Shown here piece by piece: positions 54,864-63,824 of a stretch of DNA of 64,000 nt. Location: contig JADJDU010000003.1 in NCBI GenBank assembly GCA_016702505.1, positions 62,001 through 126,000 of the forward strand, read 5' to 3'. This DNA is from Microthrixaceae bacterium. GTDB taxonomy: Bacteria > Actinomycetota > Acidimicrobiia > Acidimicrobiales > Iamiaceae. The notes under the pieces were generated by a model that saw nothing but the letters and a program-made list of their open reading frames with translations, had not been told where the DNA came from and made no database searches. A program made the translations under genes and the position numbers. Position 1 is the stretch's first letter. Every line of letters begins with the position of its first letter.

Positions 54864-54898
54864 TTTCATGTCATTCCAAACCCGAGACAGGAGCAAAG

Positions 54899-55174
54899 AT
54901 GACCAGAGTCCTCTCCACCGATACCGCCCGCACCGCGGTCACCACCATGGCGTCGATCATCAACGGCGGGTTGGCCGAACAGATCAGCCAACTCGACCAG
55001 CAAGGACGCCAGCTCTCCCAGCCCGACGTGTGGGACGGGGCGTTGGCCACCCAGTTCCGCAGCGCCTGGCCCGAGACCTCACGCTCCCTCCAGACCGTCC
55101 GCACCGAACTGGAGGACCTGCGTCAGCGGGTCGAACGCATCAACGCCGACATCATGGCTGCCGGCGGCAACTGA
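54899..55174 (+). CDS. WXG100-family protein, ESAT-6-like
   Basis: 91 residues, two helices joined by the WxG turn (QPDVWDGALATQFRSAW near 42-58). Start ATG 54899 behind ACAGGAGC. WXG100 proteins form helical hairpin dimers exported by the FtsK-type motor through its C-terminal signal. It is the only WXG gene here and forms a two-gene unit with the ATPase upstream, ending at a strong terminator. Confidence 0.9.
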   Translation: MTRVLSTDTARTAVTTMASIINGGLAEQISQLDQQGRQLSQPDVWDGALATQFRSAWPETSRSLQTVRTELEDLRQRVERINADIMAAGGN

Positions 55175-55254
55175 CCGGAGCGACACCGCCCGGGCCGCCG
55201 CCGGGCCAGGTGTCCCCGCAGCGTCGGGTCTCTCCCCCCAGGCCCGATGCGCGA

Positions 55255-55283
55255 GAAGGCCGGCCCCATCGGGGCCGGCCTTC
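55255..55283. terminator. Intrinsic terminator after the WXG100 gene
   Basis: Perfect 13-base stem GAAGGCCGGCCCC with loop ATC, between the plus-strand WXG100 gene and the convergent groEL gene. The flank TTCTTGG gives only a weak T run on the plus side. Confidence 0.85.
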
Positions 55284-55335
55284 TTGGTACTTCGGGTTCA
55301 GGTCAGGGCGACGATCGAGCCGTCACCCCATCAAC

Positions 55336-56955
55336 TCAGAAGTCCTCCATGCCTCCGCCGGGCATGGCCGGGGCCTTGTCCTCGGGCTTGTCGGCCACCA
55401 CGGCTTCGGTGGTGAGGAACAGAGCCGCAATGGAGGCGGCGTTCTGAAGGGCCGAACGGGTCACCTTGGCCGCGTCGGGAACGGTGGGCAGCATCGGCCC
55501 GTACTCGTCGGTGGCGGCGTTGTAGCCGTCGTTGCCCGACAGCTCCTTGACCTTGGCCACGACCACGCCACCCTCGAGACCGGCGTTGACGGCGATCTGC
55601 TTGAGGGGCTCTTCCACGGCGCGGGCCACGATGAGCGCACCGGTGGCCTCGTCGCCCTCGAGCTTGCCGGCGGCTTCGATCACCGCAGCCTGGGCCCGGA
55701 TGAGGGCCACGCCACCGCCCGGCACGACGCCCTCTTCGATGGCGGCCTTGGCGGTGGAGACGGCGTCCTCGATGCGGTGCTTCTTCTCCTTGAGCTCCAC
55801 CTCGGTGGCGGCGCCGACCTTGAGCACGGCCACGCCACCCGACAGCTTGGCCAGACGCTCTTGGAGCTTCTCGCGGTCGTAGTCGGAATCGGTGTTGTCG
55901 ATCTCGGTCTTGATCTGGCTGATCCGACCCTTCACGTCATCAGCGTCACCGCCACCTTCGACGATGGTGGTCTCGTCCTTGGTGATGATGACCTTCTTGG
56001 CGGTGCCGAGCAGGTCGAGGGTGGTGTTCTCGAGCTTGAGGCCTACGTCCTCGGAGATCACCTGCGCGCCGGTGAGAATGGCGATGTCTTGGAGCATGGC
56101 CTTGCGACGCTCACCGAAGCCGGGGGCCTTGACGGCCACCGAGCGGAACGTGCCTCGGATCTTGTTGACCACCAGGGTGGACAGGGCCTCACCCTCGATG
56201 TCTTCGGCCACGATCACCAGCGGCTTGCCCGACTGCATGACCTTCTCGAGCACCGGGACCAGGTCACGGACGTTGGACACCTTCGAGGACACCAGCAGGA
56301 TGAGGGCGTCGTCCATGACGGCCTCCATCCGCTCGGGGTCGGTGACGAAGTAGGGCGAGATGTAGCCCTTGTCGAAGCGCATGCCCTCGACGAAGTCGGT
56401 CTCGATGCCGAAGGTGTTGGACTCCTCGACGGTGATGACGCCGTCCTTGCCCACCTTGTCCATGGCCTCGGCGATCTGCTCGCCGATCTCGGAATCGTTG
56501 TTGGCCGAGATGGAAGCGACCTTGGCGATCTGCTCCTTGTCGTCCACGTCGACGGCCAGGTCGGCCACAGCGGCCACAGCGGCCTCGACGGCGGCCTCGA
56601 TGCCCCGCTTGAGGACCATGGGGTTAGCGCCAGCGGCCACGTTCTTGAGGCCCTCGCGGACCATGGCCCGGGCCAGGACGGTAGCGGTGGTGGTGCCGTC
56701 ACCGGCGACGTCATCGGTCTTCTTGGCGACCTCCTTGACCAGCTCGGCGCCGATCTTCTCGTAGGGGTCGTCGAGATCGATCTCCTTGGCGACCGATACG
56801 TCGTCCTTGGTGATAGTGGGGGCACCCCACTTCTTCTCCAGCACCACGTTGCGGCCCTTGGGGCCGAGGGTGACGGCGACGGCGTCGGCGAGCTGGTTCA
56901 TGCCGGCCTCGAGGGCCCGGCGGGCCTGCTCGTCGAAGGCGATGATCTTGGGCAT
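55336..56955 (-). CDS. groEL: Chaperonin GroEL (Hsp60)
   Basis: 539 residues, complete. Opens MPKIIAFDEQARRALEAGMN, ATP-site GPKGRNVVLEK and DGTTTATVLARAMV, and ends APAMPGGGMEDF with the Gly/Met tail. No groES lies upstream, so this is the stand-alone GroEL copy common in actinobacteria. Expression is under HrcA control, shown by two CIRCE operators before the start. Confidence 0.97.
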   Translation of the reverse strand: MPKIIAFDEQARRALEAGMNQLADAVAVTLGPKGRNVVLEKKWGAPTITKDDVSVAKEIDLDDPYEKIGAELVKEVAKKTDDVAGDGTTTATVLARAMVREGLKNVAAGANPMVLKRGIEAAVEAAVAAVADLAVDVDDKEQIAKVASISANNDSEIGEQIAEAMDKVGKDGVITVEESNTFGIETDFVEGMRFDKGYISPYFVTDPERMEAVMDDALILLVSSKVSNVRDLVPVLEKVMQSGKPLVIVAEDIEGEALSTLVVNKIRGTFRSVAVKAPGFGERRKAMLQDIAILTGAQVISEDVGLKLENTTLDLLGTAKKVIITKDETTIVEGGGDADDVKGRISQIKTEIDNTDSDYDREKLQERLAKLSGGVAVLKVGAATEVELKEKKHRIEDAVSTAKAAIEEGVVPGGGVALIRAQAAVIEAAGKLEGDEATGALIVARAVEEPLKQIAVNAGLEGGVVVAKVKELSGNDGYNAATDEYGPMLPTVPDAAKVTRSALQNAASIAALFLTTEAVVADKPEDKAPAMPGGGMEDF

Positions 56956-56992
56956 CTGAAGGTTCTCCCAGAAGCGGTGAGGGTCGGAACGG

Positions 56993-57019
56993 TTAGCACT
57001 CTCGTAGAGAGACTGCTAA
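56993..57019. promoter_or_regulatory. CIRCE operator (HrcA site), proximal
   Basis: TTAGCACTC, nine bases, then GACTGCTAA; one mismatch to the CIRCE consensus TTAGCACTC-N9-GAGTGCTAA. Lies 38-64 bases before the groEL start. Confidence 0.88.
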
Positions 57020-57042
57020 CAGCAAACCACCTACGGCCGCCG

Positions 57043-57069
57043 TTAGCAACCGCAGGGGGAGACTGCTAA
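57043..57069. promoter_or_regulatory. CIRCE operator (HrcA site), distal and degenerate
   Basis: TTAGCAACC, nine bases, then GACTGCTAA; exactly 50 bases upstream of the first site. The right half is identical to that of the proximal site, the left has further mismatches. Confidence 0.72.
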
Positions 57070-57250
57070 CCGCTGACGAGCTCGCGCTGGCAGCCGACGG
57101 GAGGTCAACGACAGGCCAAAGGGTCGAACGACCCATCATGGGCCGGTCCCGATCCGTCGATCATCTAATCAGTAGGAGCGACGCTCCACCGCACGAGAGC
57201 GGGGCATCGATGGGTCGGAGGGAGACCATCGGTGTCCCGCTCGATGCGTT

Positions 57251-57526
57251 TCAGCCTCCGGCCACCGCGGGGATGATCGACACGGTGTCGCCGTCGGCCA
57301 CCTCGGTGTCCAACCCGTCACGGAACCGCACGTCGTCGTCGGCCACGTACAGGTTGACGAACCGGCGCAGGCCGCCTTCGGCATCGAGCAACCGGTCCTT
57401 GAACCCGGGGTGGGCGGCCTCGAGGCTGTCCAGGACGGCGCCGACGGTGCCGCCCTGGACCTGCACCTCGGACTCGCCGCCGGTGAGGGTGCGGAGCGTG
57501 GTGGGGACTCGAACGGTTACGGACAT
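57251..57526 (-). CDS. MoaD/ThiS-type sulfur carrier, CysO-like
   Basis: 91 residues, ubiquitin-like fold ending DTVSIIPAVAGG, the C-terminal Gly-Gly that becomes the thiocarboxylate. Segments LRRFVNLYVADDDVRFRDGL closely follow mycobacterial CysO, used by CysM for cysteine synthesis; the internal LDSLEAAHPGFKDRLL also fits. The cysM and mec partner genes are not in this window. Start ATG 57526. Divergent from gpgS. Confidence 0.88.
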   Translation of the reverse strand: MSVTVRVPTTLRTLTGGESEVQVQGGTVGAVLDSLEAAHPGFKDRLLDAEGGLRRFVNLYVADDDVRFRDGLDTEVADGDTVSIIPAVAGG

Positions 57527-57673
57527 GGGCCGGTTACCTCGACTGGTTGGGAGAACGGGTCCTCGGGAGGAGGACGGGCGGGCCCGATGGTAGTGGCGGG
57601 TTGCGGACCTTCCACCAGTGGGCGATCAGCGGTCGAAGGTGGTACCGGGCGTCCTCTGCGGCAAGCTGGTGGG

Positions 57674-58588
57674 GTGACCGATGGCATCAGGGCGCTGGAA
57701 GAAGACCGCTTCCCGCGCTCTTACCCTCAGGGCTGGTTCCGGGCCGCGGACCTGACCTCGCTCAAGGGGGCGACCACGGTGTCGGTGTGCCTGCCGGCCC
57801 GCAACGAACAGAGCACCGTCGGCGAGGTGGTGGCATCCATCCGTCACCACCTCGTCGAGCTCACCCCCCTGGTGGACGAGATCGTGGTCGTTGACGACCA
57901 CTCCACCGACCTCACCGCGGAGCGGGCCGCCGCCGCTGGTGCCCGGGTGGTCGACGCCGGTGAGGTGTTGACCGAGTACGGCGCCGGCCACGGCAAGGGG
58001 GAAGCGCTGTGGAAGTCGCTTCACGAGAGCACCGGCGACGTGGTGGCGTGGGTAGACAGCGACATCGTCGATTTCGATCCAGCGTTCGTGGTCGGTCTGT
58101 TGGGTCCGTTGTTGACCGACCCGACCATCGACTTCGTGAAGGGCCACTACCACCGGCCCGAGTCCGACGGCGTTGGCGGCGGTCGGGTGACCGAGCTGCT
58201 GGCCCGTCCTCTGTTGTCGCAGTTCTTCCCCGACCTGGCCGAGGTGGCCCAGCCGTTGAGCGGCGAGTACGCGGGACGCCGCACGCTCCTCGAACGACTG
58301 CCCTTCATGACCGGCTACGGCGTCGACGTGGCCCTGCTGATCGACGCGGCCCGCACCGTCGGCATCGAACACATAGCCCAGGTCGACCTCGGTGTGCGCC
58401 ACCATCGCAACCGCACGCTCGATGAGTTGGGCCCCATGGCTCTCACCGTGAGTCAGGTCATCTTGGATCGGGCCGGTGTCCGGCCACCCGGACCTGCCAT
58501 CCTGCGTCGTCCCGGGACGTCGCCGCTGGTCGTCTCCCCCAACGAGCGCCCTCCACTCGCCAGCCTGGCCGCCCGCTCCCGGCTTTGA
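57674..58588 (+). CDS. gpgS: Glucosyl-3-phosphoglycerate synthase
   Basis: 304 residues from GTG 57674; an upstream-open frame overlaps the CysO-like gene and is rejected. GT81/GT2-type fold: VSVCLPARNEQSTVGEVVAS, metal-site WVDSDIVDFDPAFV, HGKGEALWKSL for phosphoglycerate, and QPLSGEYAGRRTLLERLPF. Makes glucosyl-3-phosphoglycerate from NDP-glucose and 3-phosphoglycerate, the first step to methylglucose lipopolysaccharide or the solute glucosylglycerate. No phosphatase gpgP is adjacent. Confidence 0.9.
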   Translation: MTDGIRALEEDRFPRSYPQGWFRAADLTSLKGATTVSVCLPARNEQSTVGEVVASIRHHLVELTPLVDEIVVVDDHSTDLTAERAAAAGARVVDAGEVLTEYGAGHGKGEALWKSLHESTGDVVAWVDSDIVDFDPAFVVGLLGPLLTDPTIDFVKGHYHRPESDGVGGGRVTELLARPLLSQFFPDLAEVAQPLSGEYAGRRTLLERLPFMTGYGVDVALLIDAARTVGIEHIAQVDLGVRHHRNRTLDELGPMALTVSQVILDRAGVRPPGPAILRRPGTSPLVVSPNERPPLASLAARSRL

Positions 58589-58605
58589 GCGGTGGATGCG
58601 GCTCC

Positions 58606-59133
58606 TTAAGCCCGGGTGAGTATCCGGTCGAGCACGCCGGCCAGCCGCGACACCTCAGTCCGGTGGATGTGGACGGTGGCCAGCATGGGTTCGATCAGGT
58701 GGCGACTCCAGGTGACCCACATGCCCTGGAATTCGAAGGGCCGTTCGATCCAGGCCGGAGGCACATCGGCGAAGCACAGGACCCGATAGATCGGCAGCGA
58801 CTCCAGCGGGGACGCCACCAGCGCCCGGGCCACCGACGCTTCGTCGGCAGCGCTCACCACGGCCACGTCGCTTCGGTCCTGGTCGCCGACGTAGAGGCGG
58901 GGCTCGGCGGTGAACCAATCTCCGACGTCGCGGCGTTCGATTCGGCCGGTGGCGGGAGGTTCGGTCTTGACCAGCCACACCCCGTTGGGAGACACGGCCA
59001 CGTGGTCGATGGTGCGTCCCTCGGGTGTGGTGCGAGGTCCGAGCCACACCAACCCCCGGTTCTCTGCGGCCATGAGCACCCGGCCGATGGCGTCGCGAGG
59101 TTGAGCCCGCCCGGCACGAACGGTGAGCGGCAC
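58606..59133 (-). CDS. NERD-like nuclease-related domain protein
   Basis: 175 residues. The motif TIDHVAVSPNGVWLVKTEPP is the core of NERD domains (IDHVVVGPGGVFVIDTK), with the usual Asp kept and the terminal Lys present. The flanking helix RAQPRDAIGRVLMAAENRG precedes it. NERD proteins are thought to be restriction-like nucleases, but the function is unproved. Start at GTG 59133 is the likely one; the C terminus has no other domain. Follows the zinc-ribbon gene on the same strand after about 66 bases. Confidence 0.65.
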   Translation of the reverse strand: MPLTVRAGRAQPRDAIGRVLMAAENRGLVWLGPRTTPEGRTIDHVAVSPNGVWLVKTEPPATGRIERRDVGDWFTAEPRLYVGDQDRSDVAVVSAADEASVARALVASPLESLPIYRVLCFADVPPAWIERPFEFQGMWVTWSRHLIEPMLATVHIHRTEVSRLAGVLDRILTRA

Positions 59134-59199
59134 CGGATCTGGTTCGGCGGTCCTGACCCCATCTCGGATCCGAGGTTTGGCCCGGGCCGCTTCGGACCC

Positions 59200-59814
59200 T
59201 CACCCCACCCGCACCGGAGGCCCCTGGAACAGTTCTTCAGAAGCCGACCACGCCACTACGGGTTCGGGCGGGCTGTCATCGTTCGACTCCGAGACGGGAG
59301 GGGCCGCCTCGGTCGAGGGAGCTTCGCCGGGTGCAGGCGTCGGCGGCTCGGTCCCCACCAGGGCCCCGGCCTCGAGCGGGGCGATGTCCACCGTCGGCTC
59401 GGGCGGGTTGGCAATGGCGGCGGCGTAGGCGTCGGCTTCTTCCCGGGCTTTGCGGGCTGCTGCTGCCGCCGACTCCTCGACCGACCGGGCCAGGGTCTCG
59501 GCAAGAGATTGGGCCACCGAGTGGGCGACGGACTCCACCGCTTCCACCGACAACGCCTCGGCTTCGGCCTCGGCTCTGGCGCGGGCCTCGAGCTCGGCCT
59601 TCTGGATGGCGGTGAGGTAGCCCTCGGGGCGGAGCTCCTCAGGGAAGGTGCCGGCTCGGAAGCACGTGTCGCACACCACCTGTTCGACACCGGAGGCATC
59701 CCGGTGCACCCAGGCCAGCCCGCGCGGGGGCAGCTTGCTTCGACAGCCCACGCACTGGGCCCGATGGCGGAGTACCTCCTGTTGCACGGCGCCAGTATCG
59801 ACGCGATCGCCCAT
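59200..59814 (-). CDS. Zinc-ribbon protein with helical and acidic tail
   Basis: 204 residues from ATG 59814, preceded by GGGGGA at workable spacing. Residues about 20-55 carry two Cys pairs (CVGCRSKLPP and VCDTCFRAG), a zinc ribbon. A long Ala/Glu/Arg-rich helix (about 68-125) may form a coiled coil. The rest is Pro/Glu-rich and probably disordered. No family recognised. It starts 19 bases after the monooxygenase gene on the same strand, so the two may be co-transcribed. Confidence 0.65.
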   Translation of the reverse strand: MGDRVDTGAVQQEVLRHRAQCVGCRSKLPPRGLAWVHRDASGVEQVVCDTCFRAGTFPEELRPEGYLTAIQKAELEARARAEAEAEALSVEAVESVAHSVAQSLAETLARSVEESAAAAARKAREEADAYAAAIANPPEPTVDIAPLEAGALVGTEPPTPAPGEAPSTEAAPPVSESNDDSPPEPVVAWSASEELFQGPPVRVG

Positions 59815-59832
59815 CGGTTCCACGTCCCCCGT

Positions 59833-61413
59833 TCACACCCGGTCGAAGTCGCTCCAGCGAGGACGCCACGTCCGCCGCCAGTAGTCCAAGGTGGTGCCCG
59901 ACCAGTTGTTGGTGATGCGCCCCGTGGCCGTCTTGTACCAGGAATGACACGACGTGGCCCACACCGTGCGTCCCAGGTCTCGTTGCACACGGCGGTTGGA
60001 GGCGGCCTGGGCCCCGGGCCGCACGTCGAGAGGCCGACGGTCCCCCACCAGGGCGCGGATGCAGGTCAAGGCGTAGGTGATCTGGCGTTCCAGCATGAAG
60101 ATGATCGAGTTGTGGCCCAGGTTGGTGTTGGGGCCGTAGAGCACGAACAGGTTGGGGAACCCGCTCACCGTGATCCCGTGGTGGGCCTCGGCACCATCGG
60201 CCCAACTCTGGTGCAGGTCGATGCCGTGGCGGCCGGTGACGGTCATGGGCATGAGGAACCCGGTGGATTCGAACCCGGTGCCGAACACCAAGGTGTCGAC
60301 CGGGTGGGCGACTCCGTCGACCACCACCGCGTCGGGCTCGATTCGTTCCACCCCGCCGCACACCACCTCCACGTCGGGACGCATCAGCGTCGGGTACCAG
60401 TCGTTGGCGATGAGGATTCGCTTGCAGCCCAGGGTGTAGTCGGGGACGACCATCTCGCGGGTCAGCTTGGGCCCGACGGCCTTGGCCAGTCCTTTGTCGA
60501 ACAGGTTCTGACCCATCTTGTTGAGCACCGAACCGTCGCGCAGGGCCATGAACCGGGCTTCGAAGCGCGCCCAGATCGAGAACCGGTAGGCCTTGCGGAA
60601 GGCGTCGACGTGGAGCAGCCGGCGGGCCCGGGCACTGAGAGGGGCGTCGGCCTTGGGAGCTACGTAGTTGGCGCTGCGCTGGAACAGGGTGAGCGACGCC
60701 GCCGCCTCCGCAATGGCGGGCACGAACTGGATGGCGCTGGCCCCGATCCCGACCACCCCGACGTGACGACCCGTCAGGTCGAGGTCGTGGTCCCATCGAG
60801 CCGAGTGGAACACCGGACCCTCGAAGGAGTCGAGGCCGTCGAGGGCGGGGATGTGGGGACGGTTGAGCTGACCGGTGGCGGCGACCACGGCGTCGAAGGT
60901 CTCTGTGGTCTGGGTGCCGGTGTGGAGGTCGGTGACGGTGACATGCCAGGTCTTGGTGTCGTCGTCGTAGTGCAGGGCCTTGACCTCGGTGCCGAGGCGG
61001 ATGTGGTCGGTGATGCCGGTCCGGGCCGGGATGGAGTCGAGGTAGCGGCGTATTTCGGGTTGGGTGGGGAACTTGCGGGTCCAGGCCGGGTTGGGCACGA
61101 ACGACAGCGAATAGAGGTGTGACGGCACGTCGCAGGCCGCCCCGGGGTAGGAGTTGTCCCGCCACGTGCCCCCCACCGAGTCGGCCTTCTCGAACACGGT
61201 GAAGGTGTCGATCCCGGCTTGGCGCAGGCGGACGGCCATGCCGAGGCCGCCGAAGCCGGAACCGATGATCGCCACCCGCGGGGTGGCCTGGCCCGGCCGG
61301 ACCGGTGGGGCCATGGCGCCGGGGAGGGCTTCGGCTCGCTGCCTCAAGGGCAAGGGGAGCAACGACGCGATACGGGCAGTGCGGCTCGGTCGCAGTCCCC
61401 GGTTCCCTGACAT
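59833..61413 (-). CDS. Flavin-containing monooxygenase, Baeyer-Villiger type
   Basis: 526 residues. FAD site VAIIGSGFGGLGMAVRLRQA near 51-70, the BVMO fingerprint FEGPVFHSARWDHD (FxGxxxHxxxW), NADPH site GVVGIGASAIQFVPAIA, and the later VFGTGFESTGF. The fingerprint ends D where many BVMOs have P, a known variant. Oxidises a ketone or aldehyde, substrate unknown. The aldehyde dehydrogenase gene lies 66 bases upstream on the same strand and may process the product or precursor. Confidence 0.9.
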   Translation of the reverse strand: MSGNRGLRPSRTARIASLLPLPLRQRAEALPGAMAPPVRPGQATPRVAIIGSGFGGLGMAVRLRQAGIDTFTVFEKADSVGGTWRDNSYPGAACDVPSHLYSLSFVPNPAWTRKFPTQPEIRRYLDSIPARTGITDHIRLGTEVKALHYDDDTKTWHVTVTDLHTGTQTTETFDAVVAATGQLNRPHIPALDGLDSFEGPVFHSARWDHDLDLTGRHVGVVGIGASAIQFVPAIAEAAASLTLFQRSANYVAPKADAPLSARARRLLHVDAFRKAYRFSIWARFEARFMALRDGSVLNKMGQNLFDKGLAKAVGPKLTREMVVPDYTLGCKRILIANDWYPTLMRPDVEVVCGGVERIEPDAVVVDGVAHPVDTLVFGTGFESTGFLMPMTVTGRHGIDLHQSWADGAEAHHGITVSGFPNLFVLYGPNTNLGHNSIIFMLERQITYALTCIRALVGDRRPLDVRPGAQAASNRRVQRDLGRTVWATSCHSWYKTATGRITNNWSGTTLDYWRRTWRPRWSDFDRV

Positions 61414-61479
61414 GGGCGGGATCGTACCGAGCGTGACGAGCCGATTCTCCGACGTTCGCTACTCGGCCGACAGCGCCGG

Positions 61480-62910
61480 TCAGATCTGGATGGCCTTGGT
61501 CTCGAGGAACTCCTCCAGCCCGGCGCGGCCGTACTCGCGCCCGATACCGGACTGCTTGTAGCCACCGAAGGGGGCGAGGGTGTTGTAACGGCCGCCGTTG
61601 ACCTCGACCTGGCCGGTCCGCAGGCGCCGGGCCACGGCTAGCGCCTCGTCTATGTCGGCGCCCCACACCCCGCCCGACAGCCCGTAGTCGCTGTCGTTGG
61701 CGATGGCCACCGCGTCGTCCACGGTGCCATAGGGCAGGATCGACAGCACCGGCCCGAAGATCTCCTCGCGGGCGATGGTCATGTCGTTGGTGACGCCGGC
61801 GAACACGGTGGGCTTGACGTAGTAACCGGTGGGCTGGTCCTCGGGGGCGTCGGCGCCGCCGGTGACGAGGGTCGCCCCCTCGTCGATGCCGGTGCGGATG
61901 TAGGCCCGGACCCGGTCCCGCTGAGTGTCGGAGATGAGGGGGCCGAGCCGACCGGCGTCGGTGAGCGGGTCGCCGAGGGTGTAGCGGGACTCGACTTCGT
62001 CGCGGACCACGTCGACCACTCCGTCGTGACGGTCGGCGGGGACCAGCAGCCGGGTGAGGGCGCTACAGGTCTGTCCGGAGTTGAGGTAGGCGCTGGACAC
62101 CGCGGCGCGCGCCGCCTTGTCGAGGGTCGCCTCGTCGAGGGACGGCAGCAAGATGTTGGCCGACTTGCCGCCCAGCTCGAGGGCGACCCGTTTGACGGTG
62201 GCGGCCGCCACCTCCTGAACCCGGCGACCGGCCCGGGTGGAGCCGGTGAAGCTGACCATGTCGACGTCGGGGTGGACGGCCAAAGCCTCGCCCACCACCG
62301 GTCCGGTCCCGCTGACCAGGTTGAACACTCCGGCGGGCACCCCGACGGTATGGATGATCTCGGCCAGTGCGAAGGCGTTGAGCGGTGCGACCTCGCTCGG
62401 TTTGAGGACGACGGTGCACCCGGCACACAGCGCGGCCGCCAGCTTGGCCACGATCTGGTGGAGCGGGTAGTTCCATGGGGTGATGGCGGCCACCACTCCA
62501 ACCGGCTCGCGCACCACCAGGGAGTTGCCCACCTCCTCCTCCCAGGCGAAGTCGTCGACGATGCCCGGGTAACCACCCGCCACCGCCACCGGCAGGCCGA
62601 CCTGGATGATCCCGGCCAGCTTGCGGGGCATGCCGACCTCGCCCGAGATCAGCCCGGACAGCTCGTCTCGTCGCTCCGCCATTCCTTCACCGATGGCGGC
62701 CACCACCGCGGCCCGCTCGGCCGGCACGGTGGACGCCCACCCGTCGAAGGCGGCACGGGCGGCGGCAACGGCCCGATCGACGTCGACCTCGGTACCCGCG
62801 GGAATGCGGCCCATCACCGCCTCGGTGGAGGCCGAAATCACGTCGATCGTCTCGGTTCCGGCCGGGTCCACCCAGGCGCCGTCGATGTAGAGCTGGCGGT
62901 ATTCGTTCAC
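61480..62910 (-). CDS. NAD(P)-dependent aldehyde dehydrogenase
   Basis: 476 residues from GTG 62910 with AGGAGG 7 bases upstream; a longer frame upstream is a shadow. Catalytic Cys in LNSGQTCSALTRLLV, general base Glu in VALELGGKSANI, cofactor segment TPWNYPLHQIVAKLA and FTGSTRAGRRVQEVA, and the ending GGYKQSGIGREYG. Soluble. Most similar in layout to betaine/phenylacetaldehyde-type dehydrogenases; substrate not decided. Upstream of the monooxygenase on the same strand. Confidence 0.94.
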   Translation of the reverse strand: MNEYRQLYIDGAWVDPAGTETIDVISASTEAVMGRIPAGTEVDVDRAVAAARAAFDGWASTVPAERAAVVAAIGEGMAERRDELSGLISGEVGMPRKLAGIIQVGLPVAVAGGYPGIVDDFAWEEEVGNSLVVREPVGVVAAITPWNYPLHQIVAKLAAALCAGCTVVLKPSEVAPLNAFALAEIIHTVGVPAGVFNLVSGTGPVVGEALAVHPDVDMVSFTGSTRAGRRVQEVAAATVKRVALELGGKSANILLPSLDEATLDKAARAAVSSAYLNSGQTCSALTRLLVPADRHDGVVDVVRDEVESRYTLGDPLTDAGRLGPLISDTQRDRVRAYIRTGIDEGATLVTGGADAPEDQPTGYYVKPTVFAGVTNDMTIAREEIFGPVLSILPYGTVDDAVAIANDSDYGLSGGVWGADIDEALAVARRLRTGQVEVNGGRYNTLAPFGGYKQSGIGREYGRAGLEEFLETKAIQI

Positions 62911-63005
62911 GACTGACCTCCTGGGCGGCGGCCGACGCACGGTCTTTGTCGGCAGATCCGAGGGTACCGGTCTCAGGCCATCGGCCTGCCTGGCAAGATC
63001 ACGAC

Positions 63006-63824
63006 GTGGACGAGACAACCATGGCCGGAGGGGTCGGCAACGACGGTGAGGTGGTGCAGGTCGGCGCCCACATCCTACGACCGGCCGGACCCCACACCCC
63101 CGCCGTGCACGCCCTGCTCTACCACGTGCGCACCCATGGCCTGATGGGGGTGCCGGCCGTGGTGGGCATCGACCCCGACGGGCGGGAACGACTCCTCTAC
63201 ATCGCCGGTGAAGTTGCGTTGCCACCCTTTCCCACCTGGTCGTTGACCGACCGGGTCCTGGTCACCATCACCAAGCTCCTTCACCGCTACCACGACGCCG
63301 CATCGAGTTTCCCGATACCGGCCGACGCCGTGTGGAACACCGAACTGGCTGACCCCACTCCAGGTCCCGACCCTGTGGTCTGCCACAACGACGTGTGCCC
63401 GGAGAACGTGGTGTTCAGGGGTGCGTCGGCCACGGCCCTCATCGACTTCGACTTCGCCGCCCCCGGCCGTCGGGTGTGGGACGTCGCCGCCATGGCCCGC
63501 CTGTGCGCCCCCATCGAGACAGCCGAAGACGCGGCCCGTACCGGCCGCGGAACCCTCAACCCGGTGCGCCGCCTACGAGTGGTGGCCGATGCCTACGGCC
63601 TGGACGAGGCCAGCCGCCACGACCTCCTCGACGCCCTCACCACCCAGATCGACCAACGCGGCGAGTTCGTTCGCCGTCGTGTCGAAGCCGGCCAACCAGC
63701 CTTCGTGGCCATGTGGGAAGCCACCGGCGGCCAAGCCCGCTACGACCGCCGCCAAGCCTGGTTCCAAGCCGAACGCGCCCACTTCCTGGACACCCTCTGC
63801 CGGGACCTACCGCCAACCCCCTGA
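63006..63824 (+). CDS. Phosphotransferase-family kinase-like protein
   Basis: 272 residues from GTG 63006 (an ATG at 63021 is the alternative). C-terminal lobe has VVCHNDVCPENVVFRG (HNDxxxxN catalytic motif) and TALIDFDFAAPGRRVWDVA (metal-binding DFD), as in APH-type kinases and choline-kinase-like proteins. Substrate unknown; an antibiotic-resistance role is not implied. Its stop codon TGA at 63822-63824 falls inside a tRNA-Arg-like fragment. Confidence 0.78.
   Translation: MDETTMAGGVGNDGEVVQVGAHILRPAGPHTPAVHALLYHVRTHGLMGVPAVVGIDPDGRERLLYIAGEVALPPFPTWSLTDRVLVTITKLLHRYHDAASSFPIPADAVWNTELADPTPGPDPVVCHNDVCPENVVFRGASATALIDFDFAAPGRRVWDVAAMARLCAPIETAEDAARTGRGTLNPVRRLRVVADAYGLDEASRHDLLDALTTQIDQRGEFVRRRVEAGQPAFVAMWEATGGQARYDRRQAWFQAERAHFLDTLCRDLPPTP

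Noticed and set aside
54814..57069. Long plus-strand frame opposite groEL
   Set aside because: Antisense shadow of groEL; it also runs through the WXG100 gene, terminator and CIRCE sites.
58585..61122. Long plus-strand frame opposite the NERD-like, zinc-ribbon and monooxygenase genes
   Set aside because: Low-complexity His/Gly/Arg-rich translation typical of antisense frames in GC-rich DNA; the minus strand has well-defined families.
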